The position numbers and the translations under genes are program-made. This document shows, in pieces, positions 15,068 to 22,429 of a DNA stretch of 45,093 nt. The first letter of the stretch is position 1. Each line of letters opens with the position of its first letter. The DNA is taken from the IMG/VR virus record IMGVR_UViG_3300020020_000073, positions 1 to 45,093 of that record; one strand, given 5' to 3'. This DNA is from a virus. The notes under the pieces were generated by a model. The model was not told the origin of the DNA. It saw only the letters and a program-made list of their open reading frames with translations, and did not search any database.

Positions 15068-15778
15068 ATGAGTACAGAAATTCAAAAACATCAAATGTCC
15101 TTTGCTGATATGCAGCAGATGGGCAAAGTATTTGCAGAATCAGGAATGTTTGCAGATGCTAAATCGGCTGCACAAGCCATAGTTAAAATACAGGCAGGGC
15201 AGGAAATATCTATTCCTCCGTTTGCTGCTATGAGTGGTATCCATATCATTCAAGGTAAGGTTACAATGGGGGCTGGCCTTATGGCATCCGCTGTTAAAGG
15301 TTCGGGTAAATACGATTACAAAGTGGTTAAGCATGATAAAAAAATATGTGAGATTGATTTTTACCAGGGCGCGGACAAAATCGGAACTTCTACATTTACC
15401 CTTGAGGATGCCAAAGCAGCAGGAACTAAAAACATGGATAAGTTTCCGCAAAATATGCTGTTCGCCCGCGCAATGAGCAACGGCGCGAAATGGTACACGC
15501 CTGATGTATTCGCCGGTCCTGTTTACACGCCAGAGGAAATGGGGAGCGTGGTTACAGAAGATGTGGAGCACACTATTGTAGATATTGCAAACGCGCCTAA
15601 AGTTGATCATGCCGAGGAACTTGCTTCATGGGTAGGCGGTTTGGATCAATGCGAAAACAAAAAGGATTTACAGGATTATAAAAAAATAGTACCGGCCTAC
15701 ATCGTTTCCGATGCAACATTTATAGATGCAGCAAAGAAACGTTATGAGCTGGTTATGGCAACCGCGCCAATCAAATAG
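15068..15778 (+). CDS. RecT-like single-strand annealing recombinase
   Basis: A 236-residue protein with the conserved series of the RecT-type family: AIVKIQAGQEISIPPFAAM (~residues 40-58), GIHIIQGKVTMGAGLMA, a KYDYKVVKHD beta stretch, FTLEDAKAAG, KFPQNMLFARAMSNGAKW and the GPVYTPEEMG block near residue 155. These proteins anneal complementary single strands and promote phage recombination. The DUF3127 single-strand-binding-like protein and nuclease nearby fit that role. No separate RecE-type exonuclease is visible; the nuclease at 18878 could serve. Confidence 0.85.
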   Translation: MSTEIQKHQMSFADMQQMGKVFAESGMFADAKSAAQAIVKIQAGQEISIPPFAAMSGIHIIQGKVTMGAGLMASAVKGSGKYDYKVVKHDKKICEIDFYQGADKIGTSTFTLEDAKAAGTKNMDKFPQNMLFARAMSNGAKWYTPDVFAGPVYTPEEMGSVVTEDVEHTIVDIANAPKVDHAEELASWVGGLDQCENKKDLQDYKKIVPAYIVSDATFIDAAKKRYELVMATAPIK

Positions 15779-15799
15779 TTCTTTAGTGGTACACCCGCT

Positions 15800-15828
15800 G
15801 GCAGACCGGCTAATGTCTGCCAATTTTT
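15800..15828 (+). terminator. Intrinsic terminator / attenuator after the recombinase
   Basis: Stem GGCAGAC (15800-15806) and GTCTGCC (15815-15821), loop of 8 bases, then AATTTTT. The T-run touches the ATG of the next gene at 15829, leaving no room for a promoter, so it may act as a leaky terminator that lowers expression of the genes downstream. Confidence 0.75.
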
Positions 15829-16089
15829 ATGCAAACCTCAGAAGCTATAAAGAAATACCAGAAAGAGTACCATAGCCGGTACAGACTGGAACGTAAGGCT
15901 GATAGGCTTGAGAGGGAACGCTTAAAAAAAGAACCTCCACTTGTTGAGGTAGTACGCCAGATAGATTATAACCCGCATATTTACAGAGGCAGCGGATCAA
16001 TAACCTGCTCCCATTTCGGATGCGGGCGCGAACTATCAATAACAGAACAACTATTCGGCAAAAAATGTATTCATCATTCAATTAAATAA
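15829..16089 (+). CDS. Small basic protein with Cys/His C-terminus
   Basis: An 86-residue protein: a strongly basic helix (residues ~8-38, Arg/Lys/Glu-rich) followed by CSHFGCGRELS and CIHH near the C-terminus, which could bind zinc. The start lies directly behind a terminator hairpin and has no visible ribosome-binding site. A DNA- or RNA-binding accessory to replication is plausible. Confidence 0.55.
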   Translation: MQTSEAIKKYQKEYHSRYRLERKADRLERERLKKEPPLVEVVRQIDYNPHIYRGSGSITCSHFGCGRELSITEQLFGKKCIHHSIK

Positions 16090-16094
16090 ACACA

Positions 16095-16436
16095 ATGGAA
16101 CTAATCGCAAAGTTTAAAAAGCAACTTGAAATAGTTGAACGCAGTAATTTTAAATCCCGTAAGGTATGGGTGGTAACTGAAGATAACCCACAATACCCGC
16201 AAACCGTTGAACTGGAAACATCAGGCGATAAATGCGGCCTGTTTGATAACATCGCTGAAGGTGCGCCGGTAAAGGTTTACGTGAACCTTAGAGGCCGGGA
16301 ATGGACCGGAACTGATAACGTTACCAAAGTATTCAACACCCTGCAAGCATGGAAAGTTGAAGCGTTACCAGGTGCAGAGAAAGCAACGCCGGTAAAAGCT
16401 GCGGAGCCGGATGAAATTTCTGACTTGCCGTTTTAA
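16095..16436 (+). CDS. Single-strand-binding-like protein (DUF3127)
   Basis: A 113-residue OB-fold-like protein. TEDNPQYPQTVELE and NLRGREW, followed by FNTLQAWKVE, are the signature blocks of the Bacteroidota DUF3127 family. The C-terminus is acidic and ends in DEISDLPF, closely like the DDLPF tail by which SSB proteins recruit partners. It most likely coats single-stranded DNA or works with the RecT-like protein encoded just upstream. Confidence 0.8.
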   Translation: MELIAKFKKQLEIVERSNFKSRKVWVVTEDNPQYPQTVELETSGDKCGLFDNIAEGAPVKVYVNLRGREWTGTDNVTKVFNTLQAWKVEALPGAEKATPVKAAEPDEISDLPF

Positions 16437-16439
16437 AAT

Positions 16440-16461
16440 GGTAGTTTTTTAAACTGCCTTT
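16440..16461 (+). terminator. Weak hairpin after the DUF3127 gene
   Basis: GGTAGTTT (16440-16447) pairs with AAACTGCC (16451-16458) with one G-T wobble and a 3-base loop, followed by TTT. It could be a weak terminator or a transcript-stabilising hairpin. Confidence 0.4.
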
Positions 16462-16495
16462 CTAACATTCACCACTAAAGAACAAATAAAACAAA

Positions 16496-17890
16496 ATGAA
16501 AAAACAACAACAATTATTTGAGGATAAAATAGAGTTTATCCATGTACCAACGGTAATAGGGTCAGGTTATGAGGACGATGTGGCAAAGCTGGCCATTGAA
16601 GATAAAGTAGCATACAGGGCAGCCCGTAAAAACATGCAGATACATTCTGCCATCATCCTAAAAATAAATGACGAGTTTGCCGGGTTCTTTACATTCCAGG
16701 TTAACCACCATGCAAAAGAGTTTTGCCTGTTGCAGTCAGCAATGGATCTGAACCGGATGGATAAGGAAATCTACAAACAAATGGTAGGTGAGATTATAAA
16801 ACAAAACACCTACGGCTACCCGATGATAATGACCGTTTCCACTAAACACGCCCTTGAAAATCCAAAGGTTTTTGAATCTATTGGCTTTCATAAATACCTT
16901 GATTTATCCGGATACGCTTACATGGTTTACGGTAAGGATGAAGATGTGCGGATGAAACGACTTTGCCATGCAACAATGACTAACGCATGGATCACTACCC
17001 GCGCCGATTGGTTAAAGATGAAAAAAGAGTGGAACGAAAAGATTGAAGCCGCCGGGGTTAAACATGGTATTGAAAATCCAAAGTTCGCCTCCCGTGATGG
17101 TTGCTGGCAGGGCAAAAACGGTATGTCTAATGTTATCCTTGCATCAAAATCTATTGGCGACGATGGCGAGATAGTTCACACTAAAGGGAAATCGTTTAAC
17201 GGTAATGCTTCTGTTTTGGATCCTGTTGCCTGCGAGGTAATCTTAAGAATGTTTATGCCTACCAACGGCTGCAGGGTTTACAATCCTTTTGGCGGTGGCG
17301 TTCAGTTTGGTTTCGTTACCGGGGCGTCTGGGTTTGAATACACAGCCTCGGAAATAAGGCAAAACCAATGCGACGCGAATAATGCTTTATGCCAGGATTT
17401 CGTTAACGTAAAGTGGATTCAATCCGATAGCTCAAAGTTTACACCAAAACAGAAATACGATCTGATGTTTACTTGCCCGCCTTACTACCAGGTTGAGGAA
17501 TACATAGATTACGAGGGCGTAATTCCTGAAGGCGAGTTAAACAACCTGCCAACATACGAACAGTTTAGGGATACTTTGTTTCAAGGGTATAAGAATGCTA
17601 TTTCAATGTTGAACGATAACTGTTTTTTCGTTGTAATGACTGGCGATAGCCGGGATAAAAACGGTGCTTATTATGGCTGCGAGGCCGAACACGAACTATT
17701 TTTTAAAGAACAGGGTTTGCACATCTATAATAAAATTGTTTACTTGGAATGTGAGTTTACCCGTCTTGCCCATGCAAAGGTTACTTTGAACTATCGTAAG
17801 TTCCCGAAACGCGAGCAAAAAATACTCGTTTTCTACAAAGGGGATATAAGCAAAATTAAAGACCTCTATCCGCCAATTGGCCGATTGTGA
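16496..17890 (+). CDS. GNAT-like domain fused to a DNA methyltransferase
   Basis: A 464-residue protein with two parts. Residues ~45-155 resemble a GNAT acyltransferase fold (beta strands around HSAIILKIN and GFFTFQV, then IMTVS, then the VFESIGFHKY end typical of GNATs). The C-terminal half is a SAM-dependent DNA methyltransferase: NPFGGG SAM loop at ~263 and catalytic TCPPYY at ~326, followed by GDSRDKNGAYYG and a late KILVFYKGD strand. The TCPPYY motif points to amino-group methylation (N6-adenine or N4-cytosine). Mu Mom is also a GNAT, so the fused domain might add an acyl-type mark, but this is inference. No restriction enzyme is nearby. It overlaps the next gene by GTGA. Confidence 0.7.
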   Translation: MKKQQQLFEDKIEFIHVPTVIGSGYEDDVAKLAIEDKVAYRAARKNMQIHSAIILKINDEFAGFFTFQVNHHAKEFCLLQSAMDLNRMDKEIYKQMVGEIIKQNTYGYPMIMTVSTKHALENPKVFESIGFHKYLDLSGYAYMVYGKDEDVRMKRLCHATMTNAWITTRADWLKMKKEWNEKIEAAGVKHGIENPKFASRDGCWQGKNGMSNVILASKSIGDDGEIVHTKGKSFNGNASVLDPVACEVILRMFMPTNGCRVYNPFGGGVQFGFVTGASGFEYTASEIRQNQCDANNALCQDFVNVKWIQSDSSKFTPKQKYDLMFTCPPYYQVEEYIDYEGVIPEGELNNLPTYEQFRDTLFQGYKNAISMLNDNCFFVVMTGDSRDKNGAYYGCEAEHELFFKEQGLHIYNKIVYLECEFTRLAHAKVTLNYRKFPKREQKILVFYKGDISKIKDLYPPIGRL

Positions 17891-18705
17891 AAACTTACTC
17901 ACCCATTATATCATTAATCAGAAATTCAAGAGGTATCTACGGTTTAGATACCTCTATTGGGTGTGCTTCTGGCATGCAGCATGAAGGCGGCTGCTATGGT
18001 GATTGCTATGCTGCTAAATCAGCAAAACTATACGGTTATGATTTCAGCAAAACGGTACTAAGGGATTTTGAAAGCGAAGCCCATAAAAGAAAAATACTGG
18101 CAGGTATTAATAAAATAAAACTTCCGTTTGTTCGTATCGGGTGCAGCGGCGACCCTTCCGAAAATTGGGAGCATTGTTTTAAGATACTAAAAACCGTTGC
18201 CATGTGCAACAAAGAAATAGTAATCATTACAAAGCATTGGACGCTGTTAAATGCTGAGCAGCTGAAACAACTTAGCCTGATGAATATTTGTATCAATACT
18301 TCGGTTTCGGCATTGGATAACCCAGATCAGCTTAGTAAATGTTTGGAGCAATACCGGTTAATAAAACAGTATTGTAAATCCATCCTGCGTATTGTTTCAT
18401 GCGACTTCAACCTCGATAATGAAACCGGGTTCCAGTTGGCAATGATTCAAAAATCATTATTTCAAAACGAATCAACATTAGATACTGTTTTCAGGCCATC
18501 TAAAAACAGCCCGTATATTACAGATGGGATTATAAATGTTTCAAAGGGCAAATTCAACGGCAACATTCAGTTAATGAGTAAACATAGCCGTAAGACTTAT
18601 ACCGGTAAATGTTCAACATGCCATGAAATGTGCGGGGTAACGATAAAAACAGATGATCATTACCCAGAAAAACCGGGAATAATTAAACAGCTAAAACTGC
18701 TATGA
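17887..18705 (+). CDS. Radical-SAM-like protein with CYA-type cysteine cluster
   Basis: A 272-residue protein starting with GTG inside the stop codon of the methyltransferase gene. Near residues 22-38 it has C-x9-C-x3-C followed by YAAK, reminiscent of the cluster in phage Gp37/Gp68-type radical SAM proteins. Strands RIGCSGDPSENW, IVIITKHW, ICINTSVSALDN and ILRIVSCDF fit a TIM-barrel radical SAM core. A second group, CSTCHEMC, near residue 237 may hold another cluster or zinc. Tight coupling with the GNAT-methyltransferase suggests a joint reaction, perhaps DNA base modification. The spacing of the cysteines is not the textbook CxxxCxxC, so the family call is tentative. Confidence 0.55.
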   Translation: MKTYSPIISLIRNSRGIYGLDTSIGCASGMQHEGGCYGDCYAAKSAKLYGYDFSKTVLRDFESEAHKRKILAGINKIKLPFVRIGCSGDPSENWEHCFKILKTVAMCNKEIVIITKHWTLLNAEQLKQLSLMNICINTSVSALDNPDQLSKCLEQYRLIKQYCKSILRIVSCDFNLDNETGFQLAMIQKSLFQNESTLDTVFRPSKNSPYITDGIINVSKGKFNGNIQLMSKHSRKTYTGKCSTCHEMCGVTIKTDDHYPEKPGIIKQLKLL

Positions 18706-18881
18706 AACCAAAACCAGGATACAGGGAACGGGTAGATAAAAAACATTCCCGCATCATCGAACTAAAAGAACAGGGTTTATCCCTTAACAGGATTGCCAGG
18801 GAGGTTAACGCCACATACGGCAGCGTTCTTTATGTTCTGTATCGTAAAAACAATAACGGCTTATGGAAAAAAACTGCATGA
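18702..18881 (+). CDS. Small helix-turn-helix protein (59 aa)
   Basis: Read from ATG at 18702 (ATGA overlap with the radical-SAM-like gene) to TGA at 18879-18881. Residues ~18-48 (IIELKEQGLSLNRIAREV, then a second helix) form a resolvase/Hin-type helix-turn-helix. It probably binds DNA as a small regulator. Both ends are coupled by ATGA overlaps to its neighbours, which supports it as a real gene. Confidence 0.7.
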   Translation: MKPKPGYRERVDKKHSRIIELKEQGLSLNRIAREVNATYGSVLYVLYRKNNNGLWKKTA

Positions 18882-19327
18882 CATGGAATGAACGTTATCG
18901 CCAAAGACATGCCGAGTACTGCCGGGAAAAATACCCGGTAGCATTTGAAGCCAGCGGCGGTATGACAATGAAGGTTAATTTCCCTTGTGTTACTAAGGCC
19001 AACGGTTTAACCCTGGCAATAGAAAACTACCTGTTATGGTCCGGTTATCGGTGTACGCGTATAAACGTTCACGGTAGGGTTATTAATGGCAAACATGTGT
19101 TTTCGTCTACCCGTAAAGGTTCTGCAGATTTAAGCAGTACAATCCGTGGCCGTTCGGTGATGTGGGAGATAAAAATAGGGAATGATAAACCTTCCGAACA
19201 TCAACTGAAAGAGCAACGCCTGGAACGTGCTGCCGGTGGGGAATACTTCTTTGTGAAAACGATACATGAGTTTTTTGAACTTTTAGATGTATTTATTTTA
19301 TCTATCTCTAATGCATATACGAAATAA
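18878..19327 (+). CDS. VRR-NUC-like nuclease (PD-(D/E)XK fold)
   Basis: A 149-residue protein. The ATG at 18878 was chosen because it overlaps the previous stop (ATGA); an ATG at 18863 would add five residues. The core KGSADLSSTIRG ... WEIKIGND ... S..Q ... AAGGEYFFVKT follows the VRR-NUC pattern, with Asp and the E-x-K pair as metal-binding catalytic residues. Small phage VRR-NUC proteins are structure-specific nucleases, used for Holliday junctions or branched DNA. It closes the recombination/replication block before the primase. Confidence 0.75.
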   Translation: MTWNERYRQRHAEYCREKYPVAFEASGGMTMKVNFPCVTKANGLTLAIENYLLWSGYRCTRINVHGRVINGKHVFSSTRKGSADLSSTIRGRSVMWEIKIGNDKPSEHQLKEQRLERAAGGEYFFVKTIHEFFELLDVFILSISNAYTK

Positions 19328-19332
19328 TTTAT

Positions 19333-19340
19333 TATCTTTG
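19333..19340 (+). promoter_or_regulatory. Promoter -7 box TATCTTTG of the candidate small RNA
   Basis: An exact TAnnTTTG match just behind the nuclease stop codon. No TTG/TTTG is visible at the -33 distance. With the usual spacing, transcription would begin near 19344, right before the first hairpin of the downstream RNA. Confidence 0.5.
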
Positions 19341-19343
19341 AAA

Positions 19344-19423
19344 CAGCATCCGACAATGCTATTTAAAACCTATTTACTGACCCTGAGAGGGCGGCTGTCG
19401 GGCCAATCTCCCAGGGTCTTTTT
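19344..19423 (+). ncRNA. Candidate ~80-nt structured RNA with terminator and kissing loops
   Basis: Between the nuclease and primase operons, a -7 box is followed by hairpin 1 (AGCAT 19345-19349 / ATGCT 19356-19360, loop CCGACA) and hairpin 2 (GACCCTG 19379-19385 / CAGGGTC 19412-19418, with inner GAG/CTC pairs) that ends in TTTTT at 19419-19423 as an intrinsic terminator. Loop 1 (CCGACA, 19350-19355) is exactly complementary to TGTCGG (19396-19401) in the apical part of hairpin 2, so the two can form a kissing complex or an alternative fold. It could be a free small RNA or a transcription attenuator for the primase operon. No known RNA family is recognised. Confidence 0.5.
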
Positions 19424-19432
19424 ATTTTGCTT

Positions 19433-19645
19433 ATGGAACAAACATTTTTTTGTACATCAGTTAAAAGAACTGTTAAGGTTAAATTTGAAGATCCGTTTAT
19501 ACTTTTTAGTTTCGTTTATCCGGAAAATGAAGATGAATTTTACGATTTTTACATTGAAGATTTGGAGCAAATTAAACCGCATTTTGTAGAGAAAACATGG
19601 GTTAATGAGGATATGGTCACGTTTATAAACGACCATGTTAAATGA
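19433..19645 (+). CDS. Small acidic protein upstream of the primase-helicase
   Basis: A 70-residue acidic protein. The ATG at 19433 was chosen over an in-frame TTG at 19427. It begins 10 bases after the terminator hairpin of the candidate RNA and its stop overlaps the primase start (ATGA), so it is the leading gene of the replication unit. No domain is recognised. Confidence 0.6.
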   Translation: MEQTFFCTSVKRTVKVKFEDPFILFSFVYPENEDEFYDFYIEDLEQIKPHFVEKTWVNEDMVTFINDHVK

Positions 19646-21876
19646 TAAAAAATGCTTACGAGGACTACAAGGCTTTAGGTTTATGTGTAATACCGATAGA
19701 ATGGGATGTTGAAAAAAAACTAGCTGTTTCTCACCGATACTGGAGCGATACAAAAGAGCTGCCGTTATTAAAAAAGCACAATGCTTTGATGATAAAAACG
19801 GATGGGGATGTCGCTGCTATAGATTTTGATCTGAAAAATACAGAGCGAAAATCTATTTTTAAAGAGTGGCAAGATATTATATTGTATAACCGTCCTGATA
19901 TTTGGGATAAAATATACATAGAGGAAACCCGTAATAAAGGTTACCATGTTTGGATAAAATATAAAAAGCTTGAAAAAAAGTTATCCCTGGCAGATAGCGA
20001 TCAGGGCAGCGAGGTTATTGCTTTGTATGCCAAAGGACCTTTGGTTTATACTTTTCCTACACCCGGGTATACTGAAATATCTGGATCAATGGCAGATATT
20101 GATTACCTAACAGATGATCAATACGAATACCTTATTAGTACCTCTCAATTATTTAATGAGTATAAACCGGATTATAACCCCGAATTAAAAGCGGTTTCTT
20201 ACCCTGCGGGTCATGAGGCAATGTTATCTCAGTTTGATAAATTATTGCCTGACGAATATTGGGAGCAAATACTTGCCGACGTCGGACTAACAAAGATTAT
20301 AAATTACCGGTACCACGCAAAAGATAAGTTTGCCGCGTTTAAACGCGCCGGATCCGATAGCTCCGCAATATCTGCAAAGGTTTATTACCACACAAAAAGG
20401 GTAATGATTTTTAGCGCATCATTGCACAAGTTTCCAAACTGGCATAATAAGCACGATTACCCAGTGTGGAGCTTACCGCCGAGCTTCGTCCTGTTTTACC
20501 ATATTAACCGGGACTGGGCCGGAACAATTGAATATATATCTTCTATTATTGAATCCGCCGGCATTGATATAAAAGCCGAATCTGAAATTACAACCGATTA
20601 CCCATTGCATGTTTTCCCTGATGAAATACGAAGATCAATTATTGAAGTATCTGAGGCGCGAAGCCTGGCACCTCAATTTGTAGCTACTGCCGGGTTATGG
20701 ACCATTAGCAGCCTTGCCGGCACAATGTTTAAATCTGAGTTTAACGGGGACGGTAAAAATATTTTATTCTGCTTAATGATTGCCCCGGTTTCAGTTGGTA
20801 AAACTCCTGCTTTTAAAGTTATGTGCGAAACGCCTTTAAAAGAAGCGCAGGAAAATATGGATGAAACGTATATTAAAAAAATAACTGAATGGCAAAAAGC
20901 GAAGGACGAGGATAGTAAAAAGTTTAAAGAAAAACGCCCCGTTCGTTATATACCTATAGCCGTTGATGGAACTACCGAGGGTTATATTGCAAAATCAATG
21001 GTGCAGCCTAACGGCATCGGGGTTTACCAGGATGAAGCCGAAACCATTTTAAATGCCGGCAGCTTTAAATCAAATAATGATGCTATCAGTTTTTTTACTC
21101 AGGCTTTCAGCGGCGGCCGTATCTCCCAAATAAGGGCAGATGATACAAAAGAGCGAGTTGTTCCAAACCTTAACCTTAACCTTTTGATGGGCACACAGCC
21201 TACCCGGGTAAAAAACATTTTTACTGAGGACCGGTTAAGCAGCGGATTTGCATCAAGGTTTTTAATGGTTTCGGCAGATTATAAAGAACTTAATATTGAA
21301 TCGGATCCATTCAGCCCGGGTAAAGAAATGTGCCAGCAATGGAAGGATATCGTAACTGAGCTTTATTACTCAGGAATGCATTTTAACGAAGCTGGCGGGC
21401 AACGTTCAATATCAATAACCGATAAGGCAAAAGAAACTTACCGGACGTATTATAAAACATTATTACAGGATGCAAACAGTCGTATAAGCTCACAGGCCGA
21501 ATCTTATATTATCGGCACCGAGGCTAAAATGAGCGCATACTTCCCGCGCCTTATTCAGATACTTGCCATAATGCACGATCCTAAAAGCCCGATAATAACT
21601 GAAGATACTGTACACCATGGATGGACACTGTATAGGTATTACGCAACGAGTACAATTAATATCATATCTAAACTTCATGGTGAAATAGAAACGGGCCTAC
21701 CTAATGACCTGGAACTATTATATCAATCTCTGCCGGATGAGTTTACCAGAAAAGAGGCAGTTGATGTTTGTGTCCGGATAAATGAAAAAGATAGGCGCTT
21801 TGATGTCGCCATGAGAAGGAAGGATTTTTCATCACTTTTTAGAAAAGAGGGGCAGGGAAAATACAGGAAGGTGTAA
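19642..21876 (+). CDS. Primase-polymerase fused to a DUF3987-type helicase
   Basis: A 744-residue replication protein. Residues ~1-190 match the bifunctional primase/polymerase (AEP) N-terminal domain, with AIDFDLKN near residue 59 giving the metal-binding Asp pair, and a later HVWIKY strand. Residues ~310-640 match DUF3987, a P-loop helicase-like family: APVSVGKTPAF near 382 as Walker A, YQDEAE near 457 as Walker B, and a LMGTQPTR sensor-like stretch. The C-terminus is basic and may bind DNA. It would prime and unwind at the phage origin. The iteron-like repeats begin at its stop codon. Confidence 0.8.
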   Translation: MIKNAYEDYKALGLCVIPIEWDVEKKLAVSHRYWSDTKELPLLKKHNALMIKTDGDVAAIDFDLKNTERKSIFKEWQDIILYNRPDIWDKIYIEETRNKGYHVWIKYKKLEKKLSLADSDQGSEVIALYAKGPLVYTFPTPGYTEISGSMADIDYLTDDQYEYLISTSQLFNEYKPDYNPELKAVSYPAGHEAMLSQFDKLLPDEYWEQILADVGLTKIINYRYHAKDKFAAFKRAGSDSSAISAKVYYHTKRVMIFSASLHKFPNWHNKHDYPVWSLPPSFVLFYHINRDWAGTIEYISSIIESAGIDIKAESEITTDYPLHVFPDEIRRSIIEVSEARSLAPQFVATAGLWTISSLAGTMFKSEFNGDGKNILFCLMIAPVSVGKTPAFKVMCETPLKEAQENMDETYIKKITEWQKAKDEDSKKFKEKRPVRYIPIAVDGTTEGYIAKSMVQPNGIGVYQDEAETILNAGSFKSNNDAISFFTQAFSGGRISQIRADDTKERVVPNLNLNLLMGTQPTRVKNIFTEDRLSSGFASRFLMVSADYKELNIESDPFSPGKEMCQQWKDIVTELYYSGMHFNEAGGQRSISITDKAKETYRTYYKTLLQDANSRISSQAESYIIGTEAKMSAYFPRLIQILAIMHDPKSPIITEDTVHHGWTLYRYYATSTINIISKLHGEIETGLPNDLELLYQSLPDEFTRKEAVDVCVRINEKDRRFDVAMRRKDFSSLFRKEGQGKYRKV

Positions 21877-22161
21877 ATGCACTGCCGTTTTACACCTGTT
21901 TTGCACCGTCCAAACTCAATGCCATGGCTGATTTGCACCGTTTACACCTTTTTGGCGGAAATATAGTATAAGGGGGTATAGTATATACTAAATAAGAGTT
22001 TATTATTATTATCCGTAGGTTTTGCACTGTAAACGGTGTAAATGTAGTAAAGACGGCACTTTCAACGGTGCAAAAGTAGTGTAAACGAGGTGTAATTATA
22101 ATAAAACGTGATATGTTAGATTAATTAATATAATATATATTTACTCCACAAATTGTGTAAA
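21870..22161. other. Iteron-like repeat region: candidate replication origin or terminase site
   Basis: A noncoding gap (286 bp plus the primase stop) with at least eight copies of GGTG(T/C)AAA or close variants. Left half, mostly inverted: 21889 TTTACACC, 21900 TTTGCACC, 21932 TTTGCACC, 21941 TTTACACC (one forward copy at 21870). Right half, mostly forward: 22035 GGTGTAAA, 22067 GGTGCAAA, variants at 22078 and 22089 (TTTGCACT at 22021 is inverted). Between them lies AT-rich DNA with TATAGTATA twice (21962, 21977) and the palindrome TAGTATATACTA (21979-21990). Mirrored repeats around an AT-rich core next to a primase suggest an origin; the next gene being terminase, a pac/cos site is the alternative. 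Confidence 0.6.
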
Positions 22162-22162
22162 A

Positions 22163-22429
22163 TTGGCAAAAAAATTAATAACTAAGGAAAATAGGGATCA
22201 GATGCCGGCAAGAGGCCCCGGCAAGCTAACCAAGACCGTAAAGGAAACGGTGCTTGCTGTGTTCAACACTTTGCAGGACGATCCTAAAAACAACCTTACT
22301 GCGTTTGCAGAGAAGCACCCTCGTGATTTTTACGCAATCGCAGCCAAACTAATTCCTACCGAGCTTGCCGGTAAAGTAGATGCTAAAATAACTCTGAACA
22401 TTGTCCGAGGTAAATCTTCAACTGAATAA
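22163..22429 (+). CDS. Putative terminase small subunit
   Basis: An 88-residue basic protein upstream of, and overlapping, the large terminase. It has a helical core (TKTVKETVLAVFNTL, then a FYAIAAKLIP segment) of the type found in small terminase-like proteins of Bacteroidota phages. It starts with TTG at 22163; an in-frame ATG at 22202 would lose the first 13 residues, which look native (KLITKENRDQ). It would recognise packaging DNA; the repeat cluster just upstream is a candidate target. Confidence 0.6.
   Translation: MAKKLITKENRDQMPARGPGKLTKTVKETVLAVFNTLQDDPKNNLTAFAEKHPRDFYAIAAKLIPTELAGKVDAKITLNIVRGKSSTE

Noticed and set aside
15140-15610. 156-aa leftward frame opposite the RecT-like gene
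   Set aside because: Shadow of a strongly conserved rightward gene; its sequence is rich in His, Cys and Arg without domain features.
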